DNA of 32,698 bases from Planctomycetota bacterium (GTDB lineage Bacteria; Planctomycetota; Phycisphaerae; Phycisphaerales; UBA1924). Positions 8,193-16,156 of the stretch are shown piece by piece. Within the stretch, counting starts at the first letter, position 1. Each line of letters begins with the position of its first letter. The notes under the pieces are model-generated. The model saw nothing but the letters and a program-made list of their open reading frames with translations, was not told the DNA's origin and made no database searches. Location of the stretch: positions 1-32,698 of the forward strand of contig RFGH01000220.1 in the NCBI GenBank assembly GCA_003696675.1, in the 5' to 3' direction. The translations under genes and the position numbers were made by a program.

Positions 8193-9995
8193 TCAGAAGC
8201 CGCCGAAGAGCAGGGGGGCGAGGGTGACGCACACGATGCCGCAGAGGATGGTCAGCGGTCCGCCGAAGCGGGTGTAGTCGAGCCACTTGTAGCCGCCGGG
8301 GCCCATGACCATGAGGTTGGTCTGGTAGCCGATGGGGGTGGAGAACTCGCAGGACGCCGCGATGGTGACGGCGACGACGAAGGGGACGGGGTTGAGCGCC
8401 TGCTCGTTGGCGACGGCGACGGCGATGGGGAACATGAGCACGGCGGCCGCATTGTTGGTCATGCAGGCGGTGAAGATGACGGTCATGGTGTAGATCGCGG
8501 CCATGAGGCCCCACGGCCCCAGACCGGCGCTGACCTGGACGATGCCGTGTGCGACGGCGCCGGCCATGCCGGTTTTTTCCATGGCGGCGGCGATGCCGAA
8601 CGCGGCGCCGATGACGACGAGGATCTGGAAGTCCACGCCGCGTCGGGCCTGTGGGCCGGTGCAGCAGCGGGTGAGCACCATCATGCCGGCGGCGAGCATG
8701 GCGGCGGTCATGGTGTCGAGCAAACCGAAGGTAATCAGACCGACGAGCCCCGCGAGGATCGCCAGCGCGACCCATGAGCGTTCGTGGCGGAGCGCGGCCG
8801 GGGTGCCGAGTTCGTTGGCCAGATAGAAGTCTTCGCTGCGCCCGAAGCGCTGGGCGAAGCCGGGGGGTGCTTCGAGCAGCAGGGTGTCGCCCGGGCGCAG
8901 CCGGATGTCGCCGATGCGCCCGTGCAGACGCTGGCCCTGTCGACGGACGGCGATGACGACCGCGCCGTAGCGGGTGCGGATGCCCGACTCGCGGATGGTG
9001 CTGCCGGCCAGCGCGGAGTTGGTGGAGATGACGGCCTCGATCAGGCGCAGGTTGGGGCGGTACTCGGCGCCGTGTTCCTCATCGTCGCGGCTGGAGGGGA
9101 CGAGGCCCTTGATCTGTTGGAGATCCATCAGCGAGTCGAGTTCGCCGACGAAGACAAGTTCGTCACCCTGGGCGATGACCTCCTGGGGCGACACGGCGGG
9201 GATGGATGTGTCACCGCGGTCGATGCGCGCGAGGAAGACGCCGGGCAGGTTGCGCAGCCCGGCCTGCTCGACGGTCTTGCCGATGGCGGGGCAGCCGGCT
9301 TCGACGCGGAGGGCTGCGTGGTAGCCGGACGCGTCGTGCTCGGCCTGCTCGATGGGTGCCTGGCGATTCGGCAGCAGGCGGCGTCCGAAGAGGATCATGT
9401 AGGCGATACCGACGATGGCGATGGGCACGCCGACCTTGGCAAGGGTGAACATGCCGAACTCGACGGCGTTGCCGGACTTGTCGACCAGCCCCTCGTCCTT
9501 GGTCAGTTTGGCGACGAGCACATTGGTGGAGGTGCCGATGAGCGTGCACACACCGCCGAGGATCGAGGCGAAACTGAGCGGCATGTAGAGCTTGCTGGGA
9601 GAGATGCGGGCGCGTCGGGCGATGCCGGCGAGCGTCGGCAGGAACATGGCGACGATGGGGGTGTTGTTGACGAAAGCGCTCATCCCGACAACGGGGAGTG
9701 TCAGGCGGATCTGGGCGCTGCGTTCGTCCTTAGGCCGCCCGAGCAGTTTGTCGGTCAGCGTGTTCATCGCACCGGTTTCTTTCAGGCCGGTGGCGAGGAT
9801 GTAGAGCATGCCGACGGTGACAACACCCTCGTTGGCGAAGCCGGCGATGGCCTCGGCGGGCTCGAGCACGCCGAAGAGCAGCAGAACCAGCAGGACGCCC
9901 ATCATGATGATGTCGGGCGCCCAGCGGCCCGTGGCGAGCACGCCGACCATGAGCAGGACCATGACCCCGGTCAGGATGGCGTCGAAGTTGGGCAA
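8193..9995 (-). CDS. SLC13/DASS-family permease with two TrkA-C (RCK_C) domains, probable sulfate importer
   Basis: The protein has 600 residues. The N-terminal membrane half (about 1-210) contains GFANEGVVTVGMLYILA and a conserved SAFVNNTPIVAMFLP hairpin, then LIGTSTNVLV; these are SLC13/CitT-type substrate and sodium-site signatures. Two cytosolic TrkA-C modules follow, at about 228-300 (ending GDELVFVGE) and about 320-400 (LRPGDTLLLEAPP). A second membrane half ends near 600 and includes FTACMTNNAAAVLMFP and STPIGYQTNLMVM. This architecture is that of bacterial and algal SAC1/SLT-like sulfate transporters. Its place as the third gene after cysC and cysQ makes sulfate the likely substrate, by context. 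The start is TTG at 9995 with CGGAG eight bases upstream; a start further in is possible. The gap to cysQ is 45 bases. Confidence 0.85.
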   Translation of the reverse strand: MPNFDAILTGVMVLLMVGVLATGRWAPDIIMMGVLLVLLLFGVLEPAEAIAGFANEGVVTVGMLYILATGLKETGAMNTLTDKLLGRPKDERSAQIRLTLPVVGMSAFVNNTPIVAMFLPTLAGIARRARISPSKLYMPLSFASILGGVCTLIGTSTNVLVAKLTKDEGLVDKSGNAVEFGMFTLAKVGVPIAIVGIAYMILFGRRLLPNRQAPIEQAEHDASGYHAALRVEAGCPAIGKTVEQAGLRNLPGVFLARIDRGDTSIPAVSPQEVIAQGDELVFVGELDSLMDLQQIKGLVPSSRDDEEHGAEYRPNLRLIEAVISTNSALAGSTIRESGIRTRYGAVVIAVRRQGQRLHGRIGDIRLRPGDTLLLEAPPGFAQRFGRSEDFYLANELGTPAALRHERSWVALAILAGLVGLITFGLLDTMTAAMLAAGMMVLTRCCTGPQARRGVDFQILVVIGAAFGIAAAMEKTGMAGAVAHGIVQVSAGLGPWGLMAAIYTMTVIFTACMTNNAAAVLMFPIAVAVANEQALNPVPFVVAVTIAASCEFSTPIGYQTNLMVMGPGGYKWLDYTRFGGPLTILCGIVCVTLAPLLFGGF

Positions 9996-10040
9996 GCGAT
10001 CACTCCGCCGGCGACGGGCCGGCCCTGTCGGGTGCGGGTG

Positions 10041-11069
10041 TCAGGAAAGCTTGCCGATGCCCAGCGCCTCGATGGCGCGGATCATCATGCCGTGGACGCG
10101 GGGCGGGGCGCAGACGACGCCGATGTTCTTCTCGAGCCCGCGGCCTTGGGAGAAATCGAGGTTGCGTCCGAAGATGTCAGTGACGACGGCGCCGGACTCG
10201 TTGGCGATGCAGCATCCGGCGGCGTGGTCCCAGATGCGTTCGACATAGCCTTTCTTGGTGGGCAGCCGGAGATAGGCGTCGGCCTGGCCGCGCGCGACGA
10301 CGGCGTACTTGCACTGGCTGTCGAGGCGTGCGGGTTCGCCGACGCGGGCGAGGCCCTGGGCCTCGATCCATTCGAGGATGCGGGCGGTGTCGTCCTGGTT
10401 GGAATGGGCGGCTTCGACCGATCCGCAGACGGAGATCTCGTCGCCGGGCTCGTGGTCGAGCCGGGTGATGCGGGTCATCTCGCCCTTGTCGGTGTCGCAG
10501 CGGGTCTCGTAGACGCCCTCGTTTTTGACGGCCAGGTACATGCACCCGTGCGGGTCGCGCTCGTCGAGCGGTTCGGAGAGGTCGATGGGCAGGTTGGGGC
10601 AGCCCATCACACCGATGGTGGGGGTGCCGTCCTCGATGTAACCGAGGGCGACGGCGTACTGCTGGTTGCGCAGGAAGCCCTTCGTGCCGTCGATGGGGTC
10701 GAGCGTCCAGAAGGCGCGGTGGTCGGTGTCGCCGGCGCCGATGTCGATGGCTTCGAGAACGGATTCCTCGGTGGCGTCTTCCCAGACTTCTTTGACGGCC
10801 GCGAGGGTGGCGGCGAGGAACAGCGCGTTGTCCTCGTCTCGCAGGAAGTTGGATGCCTCCTCGGCGACGAGCGTGACGCGTCCGAGTCGCTCGCGGAGGG
10901 CGTATCCGACCACGGCCTGGCTGGCGTAATCGGCCACGGTGACGGGGCTCTTGTCGTCCTTGGTCATTGCGCGGACATCGTCGAGGGCATCCTGGACGGA
11001 GCGGCAGACGATGGATGCGGCGGCCACGGCGTGGCGGGCGGCGTCGAGGTTTTTAGCGTAGTCGGTCAT
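10041..11069 (-). CDS. cysQ: 3'(2'),5'-bisphosphate nucleotidase, inositol-monophosphatase family
   Basis: The protein has 342 residues. It shows the metal-binding motifs of the lithium-sensitive IMPase/FBPase superfamily in order: PVTVADYASQ, VAEEAS, LDPIDGTKGFLR (DPIDGT) and, near the C-terminus, WDHAAGCCIANESG (WDxAxG). The length and the KGFLR after DPIDGT fit HAL2/CysQ-type PAP phosphatases rather than inositol monophosphatases. The enzyme removes the 3'-phosphate of PAP or PAPS, recycling the by-product of sulfate activation. It sits between cysC (26 bases upstream) and the permease, in a clear operon. The ATG at 11069 is preceded by TGGAG at good spacing. The frame is open further upstream through cysC, but only in shadow. 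Confidence 0.9.
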   Translation of the reverse strand: MTDYAKNLDAARHAVAAASIVCRSVQDALDDVRAMTKDDKSPVTVADYASQAVVGYALRERLGRVTLVAEEASNFLRDEDNALFLAATLAAVKEVWEDATEESVLEAIDIGAGDTDHRAFWTLDPIDGTKGFLRNQQYAVALGYIEDGTPTIGVMGCPNLPIDLSEPLDERDPHGCMYLAVKNEGVYETRCDTDKGEMTRITRLDHEPGDEISVCGSVEAAHSNQDDTARILEWIEAQGLARVGEPARLDSQCKYAVVARGQADAYLRLPTKKGYVERIWDHAAGCCIANESGAVVTDIFGRNLDFSQGRGLEKNIGVVCAPPRVHGMMIRAIEALGIGKLS

Positions 11070-11095
11070 CGCGTCTCCACGCGGGGTGTGATGGA

Positions 11096-11722
11096 TCAGC
11101 CGCGGGCGAGAATGCCGGCGGCGGCGAGGGCGTCGACGAGGTCGGTGACGGACTGTTCGACGGTCTTCTCGGCGGTTTTCAGCTCGATCTCGGGCGATTC
11201 CGGGGGCTCGTAGGGGTCGTCGATGCCAGTGAACCCGCGGATCTCGCCCGCGCGTGCTTTCTTGTACAGCCCCTTGGGATCGCGGGACTCGCACACCTCG
11301 ATGGGGGTGTTGACGAACACCTCGAGGAACGGGAGCCCGGCCTGCTCGTGCAAGGCGCGGACCTTGGCCCGGTCGGCCCGATAGGGGCTGATGAAACTGG
11401 TGATGGCGATGACGCCGGCATCGGCGAACAGTTTGGACACTTCGCCGATGCGTCGGATGTTCTCCTCGCGGTCCCGGGCGGAAAAGCCAAGGTTGGCGTT
11501 GAGCCCGTGGCGGACATTGTCGCCGTCGAGCCGATAGGCGAACACCCCCCGGCGGACGAGTTCGGCCTCGAGGGCGCTGGCGACGGTGCTCTTGCCCGAG
11601 CCGGACAGGCCGGTGAACCAGAGGGTGCAGCCGCGGGCGTTCAGGGCCCGGCACCGGTCGGTGTGCGTCAGGTGTCCGGCGTGCCAGACGATGTTGTCGG
11701 CTTTGGGCTTGAGATCGGACAA
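11096..11722 (-). CDS. cysC: Adenylylsulfate (APS) kinase
   Basis: APS kinase phosphorylates adenosine 5'-phosphosulfate to PAPS using ATP, in the cytoplasm. The protein has 208 residues from the TTG at 11722, chosen because GGAAGG lies 5 bases upstream and the family's N-terminal [14 protein letters not shown] follows; the open frame to 11887 lacks family features. Visible motifs are [11 protein letters not shown] (P-loop, residues 39-46), [29 protein letters not shown], the FISPYRADR substrate loop and [23 protein letters not shown]. It is a stand-alone kinase, not fused to CysN. It heads the minus-strand operon cysC-cysQ-permease and is divergent, across the exported-protein gene, from cysDN. 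Confidence 0.92.
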   Translation of the reverse strand: MSDLKPKADNIVWHAGHLTHTDRCRALNARGCTLWFTGLSGSGKSTVASALEAELVRRGVFAYRLDGDNVRHGLNANLGFSARDREENIRRIGEVSKLFADAGVIAITSFISPYRADRAKVRALHEQAGLPFLEVFVNTPIEVCESRDPKGLYKKARAGEIRGFTGIDDPYEPPESPEIELKTAEKTVEQSVTDLVDALAAAGILARG

Positions 11723-11878
11723 CGGAACCTTCCAGGACAGAGGGATGGCGGATCGGGGTCGACTACCTCGGTCGACGATAGATCGGCCAGAGGCCAACAG
11801 GAATGAGCGGTTCTCCGGCAGATTCCCGAAACAGGGGGGCGTGTCTGGACTGGGATCTCGACAGTCTCTAGAATGGGA

Positions 11879-11907
11879 TTGACACACCGATCGGATTCGC
11901 CGATAGT
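11879..11907 (+). promoter_or_regulatory. Sigma-70-type promoter of the exported protein gene
   Basis: A perfect TTGACA (11879-11884) is followed after 17 bases by GATAGT (11902-11907, four of six matches to TATAAT). It reads toward the gene at 11953, which has the strong Shine-Dalgarno GGAGGAGGT. The intergenic region is much richer in A and T than its surroundings. Confidence 0.6.
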
Positions 11908-11952
11908 GAAAAATAACATAGTCCCGCTCAGTGAAAGCACGGAGGAGGTGTC

Positions 11953-12600
11953 ATGTTCCTAGCCACCATTCTGATCCCTGCGACGCTCCTAGCACCAAAC
12001 GGACTGAATCCCGGGTCTGAAACGAAGGAACCCGGTCGTATCGAAGTAAGAACGCCCCTCTGGGGCGGAAATTTCGAAGCTGTGACTCGGGAGATTTCTC
12101 CGGGAACCGTTCTTGTCACACTCAGCGGAACCATGAACGACCCCGCAGCGGCACAGGGAGAGTGGAAGGCATCCATCAGCCTCGAGTTCGATGTCGGCGA
12201 TGTGAGAGTCGTCTCATCTGGACGCTATCGGGCCGCGGTTTCGAACGGGAATCTGCTTTTCTACACCGTTGATATCTTGACACCTGATGCCTTGGAGTGG
12301 ACATGGTCGACCGAACCATCGGTGGGCACCTTGCGTGTTTGGCATGCCGAGGAGGGAAGCGACGGCTTGTCCGATGCCGTCGTCGCGGGCTTGTACCGCT
12401 CGCTTATTGGGCTCGACGACTTTGGCGAAGGGGCAAGAGGTTCAGTCTCCTGCACGCCAACCTATAACTCTTGTCTACAAGACGCAAAAAGTACTTGCTC
12501 TCCGAACAAGGTCGGAAGCTTCACATACGAATGCAAGCAAGACGGTTCGGTCGTCTGTCGTTGGGAATGCCTTGAGCCCGTGGGGGGCGGGAACGATTAG
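11953..12600 (+). CDS. Exported cysteine-rich protein of unknown function
   Basis: The protein has 215 residues. The start is firm: GGAGGAGGT precedes the ATG and a good promoter lies upstream. The first 14 residues (MFLATILIPATLLA) form a short hydrophobic export signal. The body (about 30-150) is rich in beta-type residues, with no motif I recognise. The last 50 residues hold six cysteines (CTPTYNSC, STC, YEC, VVC and WEC contexts) that could form disulfides outside the cell, and the end is glycine-rich. Base composition is visibly less GC-rich and codon use less biased than in the flanking cys genes, so recent acquisition is likely. It lies between the two arms of the sulfate locus, but nothing in its sequence ties it to sulfur metabolism. 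Confidence 0.72.
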   Translation: MFLATILIPATLLAPNGLNPGSETKEPGRIEVRTPLWGGNFEAVTREISPGTVLVTLSGTMNDPAAAQGEWKASISLEFDVGDVRVVSSGRYRAAVSNGNLLFYTVDILTPDALEWTWSTEPSVGTLRVWHAEEGSDGLSDAVVAGLYRSLIGLDDFGEGARGSVSCTPTYNSCLQDAKSTCSPNKVGSFTYECKQDGSVVCRWECLEPVGGGND

Positions 12601-12806
12601 CAGCCGCTTCCGAACCCGTGCTCAGGCGAGCGGATCCGGGCCCTGGGTTCTGATACCCCAAACACAACTGGAATCCGACAGCGCTGAAGGTGGACTGACC
12701 GGGTATGGAGCGCCAAAGTGGGATAGGGGGAACCAGCCCTGCCTATTTTTCGGCTGTTCGTGGCCTGAATCCGGCGTTGTCCTTGGGAATCGCGGTATGA
12801 GGGCCG

Positions 12807-13805
12807 ATGACAGAGGAACGTGGGGCATCCAGCCCCGGATCGCTGACATTTCTGCCCGACTGGAGCGCCGCCCGGATGACCACCGCCGACCCTGTCAGCC
12901 GCCCGTACCGCCTGACGCACCTCAAGGCCCTCGAGGCCGAGGCGATCCACATCATGCGTGAGGTGGCCGCCCAGTTCGAGCGTCCCGCCCTTATGTTCTC
13001 GGGTGGCAAGGATTCGATCGTGATGGTGCGTTTGGCCGAGAAGGCCTTCCGCCCGGCAAAGTTCCCCTTCCCGCTGCTGCACATCGACACCGGCCATAAC
13101 TTCCCCGAGGCACTGGACTTCCGCGATGCGCTGGTCGAGCGGCTCGGCGAGCGGCTGATCGTTCACAAAGTCCAGGACATGATCGATCAGGGGCTCGCCA
13201 GCGAGGACCCCGGGCCGTTCCCGAGCCGCAACCGTGCGCAGATCCCCACACTGCTCAACGCGATCGAGACCTATCGGTTCGATGCACTCTTCGGCGGCGC
13301 CCGGCGTGATGAGGAGAAGGCCCGCGCCAAGGAGCGGATCTTCTCGTTCCGCGACGAGTTCGGGCAGTGGGACCCCAAAAACCAGCGCCCCGAGCTCTGG
13401 AACCTCTACAACGGGCGCCATCGCATGGGCGAGAACATCCGCGTATTCCCCATCTCCAACTGGACGGAGATGGATGTCTGGCAGTACATCATGCTCGAGA
13501 ACATCGAGATTCCCTCGCTCTACTTCTCGCACAAGCGGCCTGTGGTGCGTCGGATGGGCCAGTGGGTGCCGGTCGGCGATGCGCCGTTCGGTCCGCGTGA
13601 AGGCGAAAAGGTCGAACACCGCACGGTGCGTTTCCGCACGGTGGGCGACATGAGCTGCACCGCCGCGACCGAAAGCCCGGCGGCGACACTGGCGGACATC
13701 GTGGCCGAGGTGGCCGCGGCCCGCGCCAGCGAACGCGGCGCCCGCATGGACGACAAGACGAACGAAGCCGCGATGGAAGACCGCAAGAAGGAAGGGTACT
13801 TCTAG
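12807..13805 (+). CDS. cysD: Sulfate adenylyltransferase subunit 2 (ATP sulfurylase small subunit)
   Basis: CysD, with the GTPase CysN, makes APS from ATP and sulfate. The protein has 332 residues from the ATG at 12807; the conserved part starts at YRLTHLKALEAEAIHI, so the ATG at 12876 (309 aa) is an alternative, and neither has a clearly better ribosome site. FSGGKDS (residues 64-70) is the PP-loop of the ATP pyrophosphatase fold. HIDTGHNFPEALDFRD, FGGARRDEEKARAKERIFSFRD, MGENIRVFPISNWTEMDVW and the C-terminal RKKEGYF are all typical of CysD. Its TAG stop directly abuts the ATG of cysN. The 206 bases upstream hold no gene and only a weak TATTTT at 12744-12749 as a possible -10. Confidence 0.94.
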   Translation: MTEERGASSPGSLTFLPDWSAARMTTADPVSRPYRLTHLKALEAEAIHIMREVAAQFERPALMFSGGKDSIVMVRLAEKAFRPAKFPFPLLHIDTGHNFPEALDFRDALVERLGERLIVHKVQDMIDQGLASEDPGPFPSRNRAQIPTLLNAIETYRFDALFGGARRDEEKARAKERIFSFRDEFGQWDPKNQRPELWNLYNGRHRMGENIRVFPISNWTEMDVWQYIMLENIEIPSLYFSHKRPVVRRMGQWVPVGDAPFGPREGEKVEHRTVRFRTVGDMSCTAATESPAATLADIVAEVAAARASERGARMDDKTNEAAMEDRKKEGYF

Positions 13806-15146
13806 ATGTCGACCGAAACCGCCCAGCAGCACCCCCAGCCGGACCCCAACGCAAATGCCGGCATGGAGTTCTCCACCGAGGCCTACCTCGACATGGATCT
13901 GCTCCGCTTCCTGACCTGCGGCAGCGTGGATGACGGCAAGTCCACGCTCATCGGGCGCCTGCTTTATGACAGCAAGTCCATCTTCGAGGATCAACTCGAA
14001 GCCGCCACCCAGGCGAGCCTGTCCCGCGGCGATGAGCGCATGAACCTCGCGCTGCTCACCGACGGCCTGCGCGCCGAGCGCGAGCAGGGCATCACCATCG
14101 ATGTGGCCTACCGCTACTTCGCCACGCCCCGGCGCAAGTTCATCATCGCCGACTGCCCGGGCCATGTGCAGTACACCCGCAACATGGTCACCGGCGCCTC
14201 GACCGCCAACCTGGCGCTGATCCTCATCGACGCCCGCCACGGCGTGATCGTGCAGACCCGGCGCCACGCCTTCATCTGCTCGCTGCTCCGCATCCCGCAC
14301 CTGGTGGTCTGCGTGAACAAAATGGACCTCGTCGGCTGGTCCAAAGAAACCTTCGACAAAATCCGCAGCGACTTCGCGGAGTTCGCCAGCCGCTTCGAGA
14401 TCACCGACATCACCTTCATCCCGATGTCGGCCCTCAACGGCGACAATGTGGTGACACGGTCGGAGAACATGCCGTGGTACAACGGCGCCAGCCTGTTGCA
14501 CCACCTCGAGACGGTGCACATCGCCGGTGACCGCGACATGATCGACCCGCGCTTCCCCGTGCAGTGGGTCATCCGCCCGCAGAGTGACGAGCACCACGAC
14601 TACCGCGGCTACGCCGGGCAGGTCGCGTCCGGCGTGTTCCAGGTCGGTGACGAGGTCATGTCGCTGCCCAGCGGGATGACGAGCAGGATCCGATCCATCG
14701 ACATCGGCGGCGTCGAGCAGCAGGCCGCGTTCCCGCCGCAGTCCGTGTCGATCCAGCTCGAGGACGACATCGACATCTCACGCGGCGACATGATCTGCCG
14801 CCCCAACAACCAGCCCAAGAGCGGGCAGGACATCGACGCCATGGTCGTCTGGATGACCGACCAGCCCATGGTCGTCGGCAAGAAGTACCAGATCCGCCAC
14901 ACCTCCAACGAAGCCCGCTGCATCGTCAAGAAGCTGCACTACCGCATGGACATCCAGACGCTGCACCGCGATGAGACCGTCGAGAATCTCCGGCTCAACG
15001 AGATCGGGCGCATCTCGATCCGCACCACCAAGCCGCTCTTCTACGACCCCTACCGCCAGTGCCGCGCCACCGGCGCGTTCATCATCGTGGACGAGCAGAC
15101 CAACAACACCGTCGGTGCCGCGATGATCATCGGCCCGACCACCTGA
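13806..15146 (+). CDS. cysN: Sulfate adenylyltransferase subunit 1 (GTPase)
   Basis: The protein has 446 residues of the translation-factor GTPase fold. G1 is GSVDDGKST (39-47), G3 DCPGH (116-120), G4 NKMD (171-174) and G5 is in MSALNGDNV. The conserved RGITIDV-type switch appears as EQGITIDVAYRYF. Beta-barrel domains 2 and 3 follow. GTP hydrolysis drives APS synthesis by CysD. It is shorter than CysN of E. coli and lacks the C-terminal APS kinase found in CysNC fusions, in line with the separate cysC here. It starts on the base after the cysD stop, so the two are surely co-translated. A terminator follows at 15175. Confidence 0.94.
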   Translation: MSTETAQQHPQPDPNANAGMEFSTEAYLDMDLLRFLTCGSVDDGKSTLIGRLLYDSKSIFEDQLEAATQASLSRGDERMNLALLTDGLRAEREQGITIDVAYRYFATPRRKFIIADCPGHVQYTRNMVTGASTANLALILIDARHGVIVQTRRHAFICSLLRIPHLVVCVNKMDLVGWSKETFDKIRSDFAEFASRFEITDITFIPMSALNGDNVVTRSENMPWYNGASLLHHLETVHIAGDRDMIDPRFPVQWVIRPQSDEHHDYRGYAGQVASGVFQVGDEVMSLPSGMTSRIRSIDIGGVEQQAAFPPQSVSIQLEDDIDISRGDMICRPNNQPKSGQDIDAMVVWMTDQPMVVGKKYQIRHTSNEARCIVKKLHYRMDIQTLHRDETVENLRLNEIGRISIRTTKPLFYDPYRQCRATGAFIIVDEQTNNTVGAAMIIGPTT

Positions 15147-15174
15147 CCAGCCCGACCAGCCCACGCCACCACCG

Positions 15175-15200
15175 ACCCCGCCACGGCGGGGTTCTTTGTT
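15175..15200 (+). terminator. Rho-independent terminator after cysDN
   Basis: ACCCCGCC and GGCGGGGT form a tight hairpin (15175-15192) followed by TCTTTGTT. It ends the cysDN unit and lies just before the stop of the converging short flagellin gene. Confidence 0.75.
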
Positions 15201-15204
15201 GTGA

Positions 15205-15753
15205 TCAAGCGGCCCGGTCCACCACGCCGCCGATCAGCAGGTCGGCCGCGCCCTTGCGCGTGTCGTTGCTCATCTTCAACGCCATCGAGGCCGCCTTGAA
15301 GCGGATTTGCTGAGATGTCAGCGTTCCGATCGCCTCGGCGTAGTCGGTGTCGCGGATGCTCGACCGGGCGGCCGCGGTGTTGATATATTCGGTCTTGGCG
15401 GCGCGGCGCTCAGCTTCCAGACCACGCTGCTGCGTGCCGATGGCGGCCCGAGCCTCGGCCGAGCCCACACCGGGGTCGGCGGCCTCCAACTCGGCCTCCT
15501 CGATGTTCATGAACGCGACGGACCGCTCGAACGAATCAATGCGGGATTCCAGTTCTGCCTGCCTCGCGCCCAGCCGCTCGCTGGCGATCAGCCCCGCCGG
15601 GTCGTCCGACGCGCGGTTGATCACCAGCCCGGTGGACAGGCGCTCGAAGGTCCGCGCCTGATCGGCCCAGGCCGCGTTCAGGCGGAACACACCGGCGGTG
15701 GGGGACATGCCGTTCATCACGCCAAGCGTTCGAAACGCGCGGGAGTCGGACAC
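15205..15753 (-). CDS. Very short flagellin-like protein (D0/D1 helices only)
   Basis: The protein has 182 residues from the GTG at 15753; ATGs at 15717 and 15708 are possible starts and none has a clear Shine-Dalgarno. ERLSTGLVINRASDDPAGL is the conserved N-terminal flagellin motif. RSSIRDTDYAEAIGTLTSQQI matches the C-terminal flagellin helix (usually S.I.DADFA.E...L...QI). The two are joined by about 70 residues of predicted coiled-coil, with no D2/D3 surface domain. It would be a minimal filament subunit or a filament-associated protein rather than the main flagellin. The last 25 residues share LKMSxDTxK with the neighbouring 75-aa protein. It is followed by two more motility-type genes on the same strand (upstream at 15830 and 16157). 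Confidence 0.72.
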   Translation of the reverse strand: MSDSRAFRTLGVMNGMSPTAGVFRLNAAWADQARTFERLSTGLVINRASDDPAGLIASERLGARQAELESRIDSFERSVAFMNIEEAELEAADPGVGSAEARAAIGTQQRGLEAERRAAKTEYINTAAARSSIRDTDYAEAIGTLTSQQIRFKAASMALKMSNDTRKGAADLLIGGVVDRAA

Positions 15754-15829
15754 GCGGATGATGCGGATCGCGAGTTCTCGGACGGGCCTGACCCATCGCG
15801 TTTACCCGGCTTGCCGGGGCGTGCCTGGT

Positions 15830-16057
15830 TCAGGCCTGCACATCCACCAGCGAACCAAGCAGGGTCTCGACGGTGGACTTGACGGTGTCCTGACTCATCT
15901 TCAGCGTGCGGATGGCGGCCTCGGTCTTGATGTCGGCCTGGATCTGCTCACCGTTCGCGGCCGCGAACTGCTCGGGCGTCACCCGCACCGGCTTGGGCGC
16001 GCCGGCCCGGGCGGCAGCGAACGAAGCAGACTGACCCACGGAAGGGATGTTGCTCAT
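15830..16057 (-). CDS. 75-aa protein between flagellin genes, possible motility-associated (YjfB-like)
   Basis: The ATG at 16057 is preceded by GATGAGGTCAC, a fair Shine-Dalgarno; the frame is open to 16090. The N-terminal half is Ala/Gly/Ser-rich (VGQSASFAAARAGAPKP) and probably disordered. The C-terminal half is one amphipathic helix containing RTLKMSQDTVKSTVETLLGSLVD. That helix resembles the end of the short flagellin at 15205 (ALKMSNDTRKGAADLLIGGVVD) and, more loosely, the small YjfB-type putative motility proteins. Its place between two flagellin genes supports a role in the flagellar system. No function can be assigned from sequence. Confidence 0.6.
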   Translation of the reverse strand: MSNIPSVGQSASFAAARAGAPKPVRVTPEQFAAANGEQIQADIKTEAAIRTLKMSQDTVKSTVETLLGSLVDVQA

Positions 16058-16156
16058 AGTGACCTCATCGTCCATCCGCCGGACGGGCACCAGCCGTGGG
16101 CGTGATTCCGCGCCAGATCAACCGGTTCCGGGTGGCTGCTTGACAGGCCGTGCGTC

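Noticed and set aside
8784-11213. Open frame of about 809 codons on the plus strand
   Set aside because: It is antisense to the permease, cysQ and cysC, whose motifs are unambiguous. The composition is typical of a shadow frame.
12601-12806. Possible tRNA or riboswitch upstream of cysD
   Set aside because: GGTTC-like strings occur, but no acceptor stem, anticodon arm or T-loop pairing could be built, and no conserved riboswitch core is visible. Nothing beyond a weak -10-like TATTTT was found.
12597-14597. Open frame of about 666 codons on the minus strand
   Set aside because: It is antisense to cysD and cysN and shows no domain pattern.
15805-15818. CCCGGC-TT-GCCGGG hairpin downstream of the 75-aa gene
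   Set aside because: It has a short stem with a two-base loop and no T-run on the minus strand. It is not convincing as a terminator.
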